From contig NC_090280.1 of NCBI RefSeq assembly GCF_037392515.1, forward strand, positions 18,478,001 through 18,542,000: a DNA stretch of 64,000 bases. Direction: 5' to 3'. A program made the position numbers and the translations under genes. Below the pieces are notes generated by a model. The model had not been told where the DNA came from and did no database searches. It worked only from the letters and a program-made list of their open reading frames with translations. The DNA comes from Haliotis asinina. Lineage: Eukaryota; Mollusca; Gastropoda; Lepetellida; Haliotidae. Positions 32,240 to 43,369 of this stretch are shown one piece after another; positions within the stretch are counted from its first letter, which is position 1, and every line of letters starts with the position of its first letter.

Positions 32240-35200
32240 TCCAATAATATTGTACAGTGGAACTGTAGATGATTGAAGACTAATTTACCTGAATTACAGC
32301 TATTAGTCCAGAATTTTACACCTTCAGCGATATGTCTCCAAGAGACATATTTAAAACAGTCACATACATTTGACCTTCGTCATTTTAATGCATATCATTG
32401 TTTTTCACCTCCGGGTGTAGAGTGACTGGCGGATCATCCGTTCTAGTCAGACAAAACGTTATTCAAAGCCCTGTTTCACTAAATACTAATATGCAGGCTG
32501 TTGCAGTGAGAATTACGTTACATGTAGCGTTTATGCTATGCTCACTCTATATTTCGCCGTCTTCGACATTTGCCAAAACCGATCTTCAAGCCCTGTATGA
32601 CCAACTCCCGAAGCCCTGTATTATAATGGGAGATTTAAATGGGCACAACCCACTCTGGGGTAGTGTAAATACAAACACTAGAGGCAAATTGTTGGATGAC
32701 TTTTGTTCTGACAATGACTTATGTATTTATAATGATGGTTCCAACACATATTTACACCCTGGTACAGGGACTTATTCTGCTCTCGACTTGTTATTGACAA
32801 ATTCAGAACTATTAAATGAATTCGAATGGTCAGTCCACGATGACCTCTGTGGAAGTGACCATTTTCCTACTATATTAAAAGCTGTAACTCCATCTGATGT
32901 TCCTCCATCATCAAGACGGAATTTTAAAAAGGCTAACTGGGCTTTATATGAAACACTGTGTGCTGAAAAACTTAAACCCGATCGTTTTATTGACGTTCCT
33001 GATGCTATTAAATCTTTTTCTGATGAACTGAATTCCATAGCTGATGAGTGTATACCAAATTCCTCTGTAGTTCCACACATAAGAAAATCATGGTTCAACG
33101 ATGAGTGCAAACAAGCTAGGAAGGCAAGGAAAAAGGCAGAACATTAGTTCCGTCGCCATCCTATGGTACATAATTAAAATAAATTTTAAATTTTAAATGC
33201 TAAAGCACAGCGTTCTTTTAAACAGAGCAAACGCCAATCTTGGCAAAATTATGTGTCCAAAATAAATTCTCGGACACCCATGTCCAAGGTATGGAACATG
33301 GTCCAGAAAATCAAAGGTAAAGGTTCTAAATCTACTGTCCATCATCTTAAACATGGAGATCAATTGCTTACTGATAAATCAGATATTGCTAATAAACTAG
33401 GTGAAACCCTTGCTAAACACTCTTCCTCCTCAAATTATGTACCAAAAGTCCAGCACTATAAAAAAAAAGAAGAAAAGAAAACTATTAATTTCAATTCTGA
33501 TAATGGGGAAGATTATAATGAAACGTTTTCTATTCATGAACTCCGTACTGCTCTTGATCAAGCTCATGACACTGCTACTGGAGCTGATAACATACATTAT
33601 CAACTCCTGAAGCACTTACCGGAACCCTGTTTAGAGACGCTCTTATATATATTTGATGATATTTGGACTTCTGGTAAATTTCCTTCTTCATGGCATGATG
33701 CTATAGTAGTACCCATACCTCAACCTGGACGTGATCATACTGATCAATCCAATTATCGGCCGATTTCATTAACTAGCTGTGTTTGCAAGACCACGGAACG
33801 AATGATAAATAACCGACTTGTTTGGTACTTGGAAACAAATAATCTCATAACAGATATACAATGTGGTTTCCGTAAAAACAGAAGTACAGTCGATCACCTA
33901 GTGCGTTTAGAATCATTTGTGAAAAACGCGCTGATTAATAAACAACATGTTGTCTCTATCTTTTTTGATCTTCACAAGGCATATGACACAACCTGGAAAT
34001 ATGGGATTTTGAGAGATTTACATGATTTCGGTTTGCGAGGTCGTTTGCCTGAATTCATAGCCAAATTTTTAAACAACAGACAATTTCAAGTCCGAGTGGG
34101 TTCTACCCTGTCTGATCATTACAATCAGGATCAGGGTGTTCCACAAGGCAGTATTTTGTCAGTCACACTTTTTAGTATAAAGATAAACAGTTTATCAAAA
34201 GTTTTAAACGATTCAATTGATGGATCGTTATTTGTGGATGATTTTAATATTTCTTGTCGTGGTAAAAATATGCATACTATTGAACGGCAACTGCAGCTGT
34301 GTTTGAACAAAATAGATAAATGGTGTCTTGAAAACGGAAAAGTTTCTAAATCGAAAACTAACTGTATACATTTTTGTTGTAAATACAAACCGCATAAAGA
34401 CCCTGAACTATCTCTAGATGGCACTCCCATTAAAGTTGTCTTGGAGGCCAAATTCTTGGGCCTAATATTTGACTCACACCAAACGTTTCTGCCCCATATT
34501 AAATCTCTGAAAACGAAGTGCCTGAAAGCACTTGATTTGTTGAAAGTGGTGTCAAATTCTAAATGGGGAGGTGATCAAGCTACCCTCCTCCACCTATATC
34601 GATCACTTGTCCGTTCTAAACTTGATTATGGCTCCATCGTATATGGTGGAGCCTGTAACAGCAACATTAAAATTGTTAGATTCTGTTCACCATCAAGGTC
34701 TAAGACTTTGTCTTGGGTCCTTTAGAACTTCTCCTATCGACAGTCTATATGTTGAAGCTGATGAACCATCCCTTACACAACGCCGTATAAAATTATCTTT
34801 ACAATATATAACAAAGCTATACTCTAACAAATCTAACCCTGCATATAACTGTGTCTTCAATCCTCTTTATGAGGATTTGTATAGCAAAAAAATCTTCTCT
34901 TGTTCCACCTCTTGGGCTCAGAATAAAGCCGTTTATTGCTGCTGCTGAGCTGGGCAATATAGCTCCTTTCCGTCTTCTTTCCTCTCCCCCTTGGCAGTTG
35001 GTTGGGCCACAGGTTGACCTAACATTAACGACATTTAAAAAATCAGAAACGAATGAATTACAGTATAAACAAGAATATAATGAATTGAAACATGCATATA
35101 ACAATTACAAATCCTTATTTACAGATGGGTCCAAGGACGGTGGCGCAGTAGCTTGTGCCACTGTCATTGGATCCAGAACAATATCTTCTAGATTACCAGA

Positions 35201-35813
35201 CAATAGTTCTATTTTTACCGCAGAAACTAACGCCACATTAACAGCTCTTAAATATATTCAAAGACACCCTAAATGTAAACAGTATATAATATATTCCGAC
35301 TCTCTTTCTTGCCTTCAGGCTATTAAAAATATTTCTTGTAAACATCCACTTTTAATTGAAATTATTGAACTGTATAATACTCTTGCTACTGGTCAATACG
35401 ACATCGTCTTTTGTTGGTTACCCAGTCACGTAGGTATTTCTGGGAATGTGATGGCCGATCTTGCTGCCAAGGCAGCACTCAAGAAATCTGTGACGCCACT
35501 TCTTCTTCCATATTCAGATTACAAAGTTAGCATTAGGACGTATATCCGTGATCTGATGCAGAAGAAGTGGGACACTCAAGTAGGTATAAATAAATTACAT
35601 GAAATAAAACCGTATATTGGCTACACCTACTTGGGTTGTCAGTCCAGATTTGAGGAGGTCATCATGCGACGATGTCGTATTGGCCACACTAGATATACAC
35701 ATAAATATTTACTTAAAGGTGAGTATTCCATTACAAGGGATCAGTATTTTAATTCACGAACTCTGAAGGATCTTTTTAATAACACAAGCTCTCATTTAAT
35801 CATTGCATTTTAA
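32240..35813 (+). pseudogene. LINE 3 ORF2: APE endonuclease, reverse transcriptase, RNase H
   Basis: Domain order is complete. Endonuclease: LQETYLKQ (about 32340), GDLNGHNPLWG (32630), GTYSALDLLLTNS, GSDHFPTIL (32850). RT from 33253: SNYRPISLTSCV, QCGFRKNRSTVDHLVRL, FFDLHKAYDT, NQDQGVPQGSILSVTLF, LFVDDFNIS (FVDD in place of the usual YADD). RNase H from about 35100: [50 protein letters not shown], keeping the D-E-D-D residues. Lesions: a TGA near 32272, a frameshift near 32400, a TAG at 33145-33147, more stops before 33253, and frameshifts near 34700 and 34900. The enzyme would nick DNA and reverse-transcribe its own RNA. RNase H plus knuckle ORF1 places it in the I superfamily. Confidence 0.88.
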
Positions 35814-36365
35814 AAAGAATTAGATGTATTGACCGAATTGTAAATAGATAAATACTTTATTATTGGAAGTTTAAATTCATAACTGTGCTTGTTAGTGGCT
35901 GTATCCTCAAAGGGGTTGAAGTACTGTAAAACTATTGTCCTCCTGAGAGGGTACAAACATTCAAAGTAAATTCTAAATTTCCACCTTTTTAATCGTAGTA
36001 TAAGTGTTTTTTATTGTATGGCTAGATTTCCCAAATTGCTGACGACTGAGGGGATGATGTAAATCCAGCTAGGATTCATGCAGGTAGCAAAGGTACTGTA
36101 AGTTCCCATGGTCCCTAGTATGGTGATCTACCTTCAGTTGTTAGCAATCTATAGCCCATTTTTATCTTGTATTGTCCACTGTTTTAGGTATAGTTACTAG
36201 TTGTATATTCTCATCTGTAATATTCTAGTTGTTTTACTGTCCTTCGTTGACAGGTTTTATAATAGACATATATTTCATTTCAGTATTAAATGTTCTCGTC
36301 ACGATATGGCTGAGATATTGCCGATGTGACGTAAAATATTAACTCACTCACTCCACTGACACAGG

Positions 36366-36519
36366 GGCGCAACCCACGGCCAACAGGTTGCCCAATTTAG
36401 TCGCCTCTTACGACCAGCAATGGGGTGCTGTGGACACATTCTGTCCCGGGTCCACACGGAAGAAGAGCACTTTGCGTTACCCATCACCCACCACGAGCAG
36501 GTGGTTCTTCACGGATGTC
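36366..36519 (-). mobile_element. 5' end of LINE 2, separated by LINE 3
   Basis: Continues LINE 2 after the LINE 3 target duplication and matches 9340-9466 of LINE 1 (TTTAGTCGCCTCTTACGACC, ACCCACCACGAGCAGGTGG). It ends at the ATGTTTACTGAAT target copy at 36520. LINE 1 has a small deletion at the place where LINE 3 inserted. Confidence 0.8.
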
Positions 36520-36682
36520 ATGTTTACTGAATAGAATGTAAGTAGGGATTGTGGTAAAACGAAAATCAGACCTACTATTATTACATAACTGACAGGACAG
36601 GACAGGAGTTTCAGAAATAGATGTGTCGTAATACCTGGATGTCATTCATACATGCTATCTAGACAACACTGTCGTTTAACTG

Positions 36683-36688
36683 AATAAA
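36683..36688 (+). terminator. relic FReD-type polyadenylation signal
   Basis: AATAAA sits in CTGTCGTTTAACTGAATAAAC, almost the same as the sequence around the candidate signal of gene 5 (58372). It suggests that the LINE fell into the 3' UTR of the FReD gene whose exon-5 relic lies at 23970. The block is deleted in the first unit. Confidence 0.4.
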
Positions 36689-37189
36689 CACTTGGCCTCT
36701 GTTTTTTTCATCCCTACCTTCTAAGAATGTAGCTGTCTGAAATGTATTTATCTGCGAGATTTTTAATTTTAATTTAATTTAATTTTAATATATTTTTTTA
36801 TCTATGTTTAATTTATTACATAATACCTATGTTGTCTACAGTATAAAACAACGGATAAATGTTGTATCTCGTGGTGTTGTTTAAGGACATCTCAGTAACG
36901 TTAAGGTCCAGGAAGGTGCTACTTTCTGCTTATGCAAACACACATAGTGTCGTGCTTCTCCTATGGCTGTTAGCTTAAAGACACATATGCTGAAAGTCGA
37001 ACTTGTTGCATTGATAGAGAAAATATAATTCAATATATCAATTCAATTGTTTGTTCAGCATGTGTGGCCTTCGACCTTTAGACAGATGATACAGCTGCAG
37101 GTTGGACGTTGTATGTTACAAACGTGGATCTCCCAAACTTAATGCGTAGTAAACATGATGTTGCAGCTTGATAATAACTTTGTGTTTAG

Positions 37190-38860
37190 AAGTTTACAGG
37201 ATGTGTAAGCAAACGGTATCGTTTGAGATCATACACTGGGCATTATAACATGAAGTTCACCTTCAATAATGGCCAACTTACACACTTTCCACAGTTGTGG
37301 TCCTTTTATTACATTATAATATCACTCTTATACAGATGATATAACCAGCAGGTTGAGATTTGCAGTTTACAACATTTGACATCTCAGACGTAGTGCACAG
37401 TGAACATAAAGTTATAGCTATATAATAACGTTTGTATCACTAGATGCCATTGAATTAATACAACTAGATTTTATACTCTTCAAACACGTAGGGTATATTG
37501 AAAAACTACGTTTGTAAGGAAATGATGATACACTCTCAAAACATTCAATAATATCATGCGAACATTGATTGACTCATTGATTGAAAAATCTCCTAAATAT
37601 GTTTAATCGTAAATTATAAAAAAAATGAAGATCCCCTACCTTTTTGAAGAGTTTATATCATAGGATGTACAGACAAACGGTAGGTATTTACGTATTAAGC
37701 TTTCATAAGCTGGATATAACATAACAAAATGGAATTCATCTTCAATCCTGGCTAAGTCACACTTTTCACACAGTCGCAGTGTTCTCATTACGTTGTGATA
37801 TCGCCCACGTTCAACTCGTAGTCTAGCCATGCCAAGACGCACTTTCGTCAAATCGTGACGATATAAGGAACAGTCACCACGTGTTAAATACACTTCCGGT
37901 TGTAAGTTCAAAATGGAAGAAGCATAAGAGTCATACTGCTACTACACTGCAAACTAGATTTCCATTCCTGATTTAAAATATCAGTAACACGTCGCTTAAA
38001 CTCTGACAAATATACTTCAAGACTGCCAACACCCTGAAACACCCAGACGTACTGTAACTAAATAAAACTTGCCTAACTAATGAAGCCCATGTATGACGAT
38101 CGACCTTATCCAGTGAATACATCATTTCATATGCTTTACGTGGATACCCATGACTAGGCATACGGGTAACTCTCAGCCAAACTTTGACACATGTCAACAG
38201 AGAAGACACAAAACTGGGAATCTGCCCCATTTGTCCATAACTAGAACATTTGGAGCCCTTGTACTAATGTTAAGAAACCGTTAAATCGCTAAATGTTGTA
38301 TTCTCTCTAAACACTGTAGACGCCGAAAGCCCCACAACTTGGAGCCCTATAATAACATTGGCATGATTTGGGAGTCAAATATTGTAAACAAAAATCCTTG
38401 TAGGTAAACTGTCCATAGGAATACATCGTGCTTCAAACTTCACACGAGGCTTTCTTGACCTTAATAGCAAGGGAACTGCAGCTCTGTGAAAAACGTAATT
38501 GGCTTGTAAGAAGTAAGCCCAAATAGTTGTAGTTAGAAACTACATCGATATTAATCCCACTGTAGGTCCACTTTTCCACACGTGATAATTTTCCACTCTA
38601 CCTGAAAACCATTATTTTAGTTTTAGACATATTTACCGTGAAATGCTGTGATTCACAATAACCCTGGAGAGTATCAAGTCGTTTCTATGGAAACTTTTCG
38701 TTATCTGGAACAAGAACAACGCCGTCTGCAAAATGTAGGAAAAAAACAAAAACAACAAAAAACAAAAGAAAAAAATACCTCCAATGATATCGGGATACAA
38801 TTGGATACCTCTACTGTTTGAATTAATTATTTCATTCACAAATCTGCACAATGACCATTG
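37190..38860 (-). mobile_element. second LINE family, copy B3 (duplicate of B1)
   Basis: Parallel to 9930-11460. The best frame, 37911-37636, encodes LTKVRLGMARLRVERGRYHN and RLCEKCDLARIEDEFHFVML, the cysteine-histidine C-terminal region typical of many LINE ORF2s. The frame at 38230-37973 equals that of B1. Beyond the part shared with B1, minus-strand sequence near 38720-38660 keeps a decayed RT catalytic box (ADGVVLVPDNE in place of YADD-VVL) and the following LQGYCESQHFTVNMSKTKIM. An A-rich insert (38735-38780) interrupts it. Confidence 0.7.
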
Positions 38861-38864
38861 TTTG

Positions 38865-39240
38865 TGGCTAGAAAACAGAAATTTTTTGCTGCTTTCTTGT
38901 TGAATATCTGCTTTTTACCCCTAACAGTTGACTTACAATTATACAAAACCGGTTTATACTGAGCATAAGTATTGCGCGTTTTACAGTTCCTATGATATCT
39001 AAGCAACTTTCTACTTTAAACCGTAATATTCTTTATCATACCACACATTTTCAACACCTTGGGATGTACAATGGGATGTTTCAACAAAACATTTACATGC
39101 ATCAGATGAGATATTATTAATCACAGAAAGAGACACATCAACATCAGCATGATGCGCATCAGTTGCATTACATATCGCTAACCGAGTTTCCTCACAGGAA
39201 AGGTTGTTCATATATACATCCACCTTTGACTCATCCCAAA
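38865..39240. other. intergenic, no gene seen
   Basis: AT-rich sequence between LINE B3 and the mariner. The 70-aa minus-strand frame (39223-39011) has no recognisable domain. Confidence 0.4.
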
Positions 39241-39244
39241 CATA

Positions 39245-40549
39245 CGAGGGTTGGCTGAAAAGTTCTCAGTCTGAGTGGTTTTTCCCCACCAGGTAGAGAC
39301 AGGTGTTTGCCACCAATGAGGACAATCATTTAGTGAATCATAGATACAAGAACTACAAAAGTACTAATAGTTTTATCTCAACTACAGCTCTTTTGGTAAA
39401 CCTACCCTCTGAAATCATCAGAAATGGACAAAACTGAATACAGGGCAGTCATCAAGTACTTGCAAAAGAAAGGGATGTCCCCATCACAGATACATGCTGA
39501 CATGGTCTCCACTCTAGGGGATGATGCTCCTTCATTTTCCACAGTTAAAAAGTGGGCTGCAGAATTTAAGCGTGGCAGACAAAGCCTTGATGATGACCCA
39601 CGCTCAAGAAGGCCTTCAACGGCAACCACTCCAGAAAACATCACGCGAGTGCTCGATATGTTGATGGATGATCGACGATTGACTACTCGACATATTGCTA
39701 GTGTAGTGGGCATCTCTCATGAGAGGGTTGAGCATATTATCACCAACGAATTAGGAACGACTAAAGTTTCTGCAAGATGGGTGCTAAAGCTATTGACAGC
39801 AGAACAGAAACGTGTCAGGTTCCAGACGTCCCTTGACAATTTGCGTCGTTTTGAAGCAGATCCCGATGATTTTGTGGCACGATTTGTAACCATGGATGAG
39901 ACCTGGATACATTACTTTCAACCAGAAACAAAACTACAGTCAAAACAGTGAAAGCATCCTGATTCACCAGCTCCGAAGAAAGCCAAGTCTGTTCCTTCAG
40001 CTGGAAAGGTGATGGCATCAGTCTTTTGGGATTCCAGGGGTATTCTGCTCATTGATTATCTTGAAAAAGGTCAAACTATCAACGGCAGATACTATGCTGA
40101 TCTACTGAACCAGTTGCGAGAAGCAATCAAAGCCAAACGACGAGGGATGATCGCTAAAGGTGTCCTCTTCCACCAAGACAATGCGCCTGTTCACAAATCG
40201 GTGGTGGCCATGTCAACAATCCTTGATTGTGGCTTTGAACTCATTGACCATCCTCCTTTCCCTTTCCTTATTCACCTGATTTGGCTCCTTCTGACTTCCA
40301 CCTCTTCCCCAAAATGAAAAAGGAACTCGCCGGTCGCCATTTTGCAAGTAATGATGACGTCATTTCCGCTGTGACTGATTTTTTTAGGGTAGCTGAAGAA
40401 GATTTCTTCCTGACCGGGATTCGGGCCTTGCAGCATCGCTGGCAAAAGTGTGTGAACTTGGAAGGGGACTATGTAGAAAAATAAATTACAAACGTGGACT
40501 TTGTAACTTTTTTTCACAATGAGGCTTAGAACATTTCAGCCAACCCTCG
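39245..40549 (+). mobile_element. mariner-family transposon, about 1305 bp, nearly whole
   Basis: Inverted ends CGAGGGTTGGCTGAAAAGTT (39245) and, reverse-complemented, CGAGGGTTGGCTGAAATGTT (from 40549) are flanked by TA on both sides (39243-39244, 40550-40551), the mariner target. The size is normal for mariner. The single ORF is on the + strand. Short matched ends and few lesions mean a comparatively young insertion. Confidence 0.92.
39424..40484 (+). pseudogene. mariner transposase with one nonsense and one frameshift change
   Basis: It starts MDKTEYRAVIKYLQKKGMSP with paired helix-turn-helix motifs (SFSTVKKWAAEF; RHIASVVGISHERVEHII). The catalytic triad is visible: TMDETW, HQDNAPVH and SPDLAPSDFH, the DD34D signature of mariner. 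A TGA stands after KLQSKQ (39949-39951), where relatives have Trp (WKHPDSPAPKK). A small insertion after HPPFP (about 40265) moves the third Asp to another frame. The C-terminal RWQKCVNLEGDYVEK-stop is intact. Cut-and-paste transposition at TA sites is the family function; this copy cannot make the whole enzyme. Confidence 0.9.
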
Positions 40550-40559
40550 TATGATACTG

Positions 40560-41257
40560 TACAGCTTTCAGTGACTAACATTTGAGTTCCCATTGAAAAA
40601 AGTCAGGGGCAGATGATTAGATTCAGATCTGTTTCCAAGCTCAAAGCCCCTTATATAAGAAAACAATTCAGAGGATGCAATACAAAATCTATTGAACTTG
40701 CGCCATCATCCTAGAAAAAAGTACATTTGCCAGTTGGAGTAGACACCCGACCGTTCAGAATGGATATTATTCAATATATATAATGGTAAAACATTTTCAC
40801 TGCAAACCAGTACTTGTAAAAGAACGCGTCACTGTGAGTGAATATTGTAAAACATCAATTCTGCAGGTTTTGCTTCTCTCCACAACACTGTGTGATTTTA
40901 ATCAGTAAGTACATGGAAACTCTCTCCACAAATGTAAACATGTGTAGACGAGTATTGTCATATGGTATATCTTCTTGTGGTCAGCCCTAAGTACATTGGG
41001 ACTGGTGTAAACACTGTTACGTAAAGAAAAACATACTATCCATAACCGATCACTGAGTGTATAGTGTGATGTACACAAAAACACCTCCACACAAACACTC
41101 GTGCCTAAATGATAAGTTTAGGTGTGTTCTTTGATAAACAAACAGATATGTTGATACGTTAGGATCGTTATTTTGTGCCATACTGTAGAAAGTACTTAGT
41201 GGATTGTGACCTTTAAGAAATTTGTATTAAACAATGATTTTGACTACTGTTAAACAT
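40560..41257. other. intergenic, no gene seen
   Basis: AT-rich flank between the mariner and the FReD gene 3 upstream block. No exon or repeat recognised. Confidence 0.4.
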
Positions 41258-41583
41258 GTGTAGTTAGATAAGTGGTAGACAAGTGTGAACACCATGCGGA
41301 GAAGGATACCATTGAGCACCGAGATGATGACTTACTTCTGTTTCAGCGGAAGTCCATTTCTCTTGGTATTGTTTGTCAGTTCAATGTGCAAGTACCTCTC
41401 GGCGTATAATGCAGCATATGAACACCATCAGTGTTAAAATATTGTTTGAATCATATTCCTGTTACAAGTGCATCACATTTTGAATGACAGTTAAGCTTGC
41501 CTATAGATATATAGTACTCCACAACCAAGCACACATTCACTTGGATGACATACAGTCCGTACAAACAACGATTAGAGAGAATA
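41258..41583 (+). promoter_or_regulatory. conserved upstream region and TATA box of FReD pseudogene 3
   Basis: Same blocks as the other copies: AGATAAGTGGTAGACAAGTG at 41270 and a TGTCAGTTCAATGTGCAAGT block. TATAGATATATAG (41502-41514) plus TACTCC lies about 80 nt before the ATG. Confidence 0.45.
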
Positions 41584-43320
41584 ATGGTGTTCCGAGTATG
41601 TCTGTGTGTAGTGTTGTATATATCTTGTGGATATGCTAACATATCCGGTGACTACTGTCAGGTTCTGGACAACTACGACATTTTCAAGACATCCATGGAT
41701 AACTTCCTGGCATCCAGGGGTGAAACCTGTGGAAGAACGGACTTGCGCAGTTGTGAGTAGGTCGTAGGATACAAAAGCTATGACAGTATTGACTTTGAAG
41801 TTTAGTTATTTGTTATCTGTTATTTTTCTTCTGAGAATCCGATACTCGGGTCTGTGCACCACTGGTTTGTCTGATACTTGTGTACTGCACAGTAAGCCAT
41901 AAAAACCCAAACAAAAACAGACAAAGCTCTTCCTTTTTTCTAAACCTCAAAATACATTTTAAGATCGTGTTTTCCCGTGTGTTGACGCACATACGTCTTG
42001 AGTCATATGACGTCATGGCTCTGAAGTGGTTTGATGAGGGTTACAACGTTCAATGTCTCAGTAAAGTGTTGTTCACCTTCCTCCTTACATTAAACCTGCA
42101 TTCCACTTTCCACTTATCTACCGTGTTTTCTACGTAATCACACACATACTACATATAATGATGTACCAACGATTCTTAACCGACGTTTGTACATATAATT
42201 ACGTAAAACTGCCCTCAACAAAACCATTTGGGTAAAAAGTATTTTTTCTTAGAATCAGATCTTACTGTCGCATAATCAGTCGTTGCAGTCAAATGTGTAA
42301 TATGATATGCCAAATCCAGTATAGTAGACATTGTTGAAACATCGAATGGTTGATGAGTCTGCATCGATGCTTATTTTCAAGATACACATTAAGAAAGATT
42401 GGTTCCAAGAGCAATCACAGAGACTGATATACTGAGACTGATTGAAACATTATATAAATCAGACATTTCTGAACTAAGCCCTGATACCCTTCACAACAAA
42501 CAAATTGTAGGATCAGTCTGGAGTTTCCGGAAGATGGGAACGGAGTTTACCGAATCAGTCCTACAGATGGGAAGCGGTCATTTCTGGCCTACTGTGACAT
42601 GACTGGCGGAGGATGGCTGGTAAGTTCCAAACAATATCTGCAGCATGATAATACGTCCTTCAGTCTTAATGTGTAATGTCAATATGTCAGACATCTCAGT
42701 ATTAGCTCATTGTGACATTGAATGTATAAGTGTTTCAAAGGCGACTGGACGGGTCAGAAGATTTCTATCGAACCTGGTTGAATACATGCATGGATGATTT
42801 GGAAACCTTACCCGAGAGCTCTTACAAACATCATTTCCTCCTCAGTTCCATGATCTTGCACACCATAATTGGTTTGTACTTGTGTAACCAATATGGAAAG
42901 AAACTATCGTAATGAATGTTCAAGCAAATAATTATCGATATATAAGGGTGGCGAGGTAGCCAAGTGCTGAAAAAGTTATTGAAATAGATATGAAAGGAAA
43001 AGAAATTCTTTTCGTCAGATCAACCCCCTTCATGACACATTTAATATCGCCGGTTTTGTGTTTTGGAAAGGGATATTTCCTGAATCCATTGGTTCGTATA
43101 ATGAACGTTGATTTCGTAACTGGAATACGATCACACGCACGAACCAAGTCAATGCTTCTGACCCTCTAATCCAATTAGTCACGTCTAACCCCAAGCATAG
43201 GTTGCTGAAGGATTTTCACGGGACGAATCCACATTAGATTCGCTGAAACACATTACTATAAGCTAAACACTGGCTTCTGGCTAGTTATTTCATTATATAG
43301 GCATGTTAGCGACGTGCGGA
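41584..43320 (+). pseudogene. FReD pseudogene 3: exons 1-3 with lesions, exons 4 and 5 lost
   Basis: Exon 1 (41584-41752) is open ([20 protein letters not shown]) with a good donor. Exon 2 (about 42509-42624) is open but one codon short (CRISLEFPEDGNGV), and its acceptor CAG has become CAA. Exon 3 (from about 42729) lost one T after DFYRTW, so the frame shifts, and its FWLG end is missing. The text after it matches the start of gene 4 intron 3 (42950 versus 47230) and then jumps to gene 4 intron 4 (43020-43320 versus 49260-49610), so exon 4 was deleted between. Exon 5 is absent, replaced by a Tc1 scrap. A short secreted exon 1 product is conceivable but unlikely. Confidence 0.85.
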
Positions 43321-43365
43321 CGAAGAATCTGATCGATGTATTGATTGGCCGTCAAACTGCCAAAA
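43308..43365 (-). mobile_element. Tc1-like transposon scrap
   Basis: GTGCGGACGAAGAATCTGAT and GATGTATTGATTGGCCGTCA match 51645-51695 inside the Tc1 transposase gene (minus strand). Only about 60 bp remain, at the truncation point of pseudogene 3. Confidence 0.7.
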
Positions 43366-43369
43366 ACTC

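Larger units (their letters stand above)
30370..36350 (+). mobile_element. LINE 3: full-length I/Nimb-type LINE inserted head-to-head into LINE 2
   Basis: The element runs from a GC-rich 5' UTR (30370 to about 30957) through ORF1 and ORF2 to a 3' UTR that ends ATATTAACTCACTCACT (about 36350). CTCCACTGACACAGG is present at 30355-30369 and 36351-36365, a 12-15 bp target duplication. The 5' UTR repeats, in inverse orientation, the 5' UTR of LINE 2 (30200-30350 and 36366-36519), so the two starts face each other. It is about 5.98 kb, the most complete copy in the window, but several stops and frameshifts make it inactive. Confidence 0.9.
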
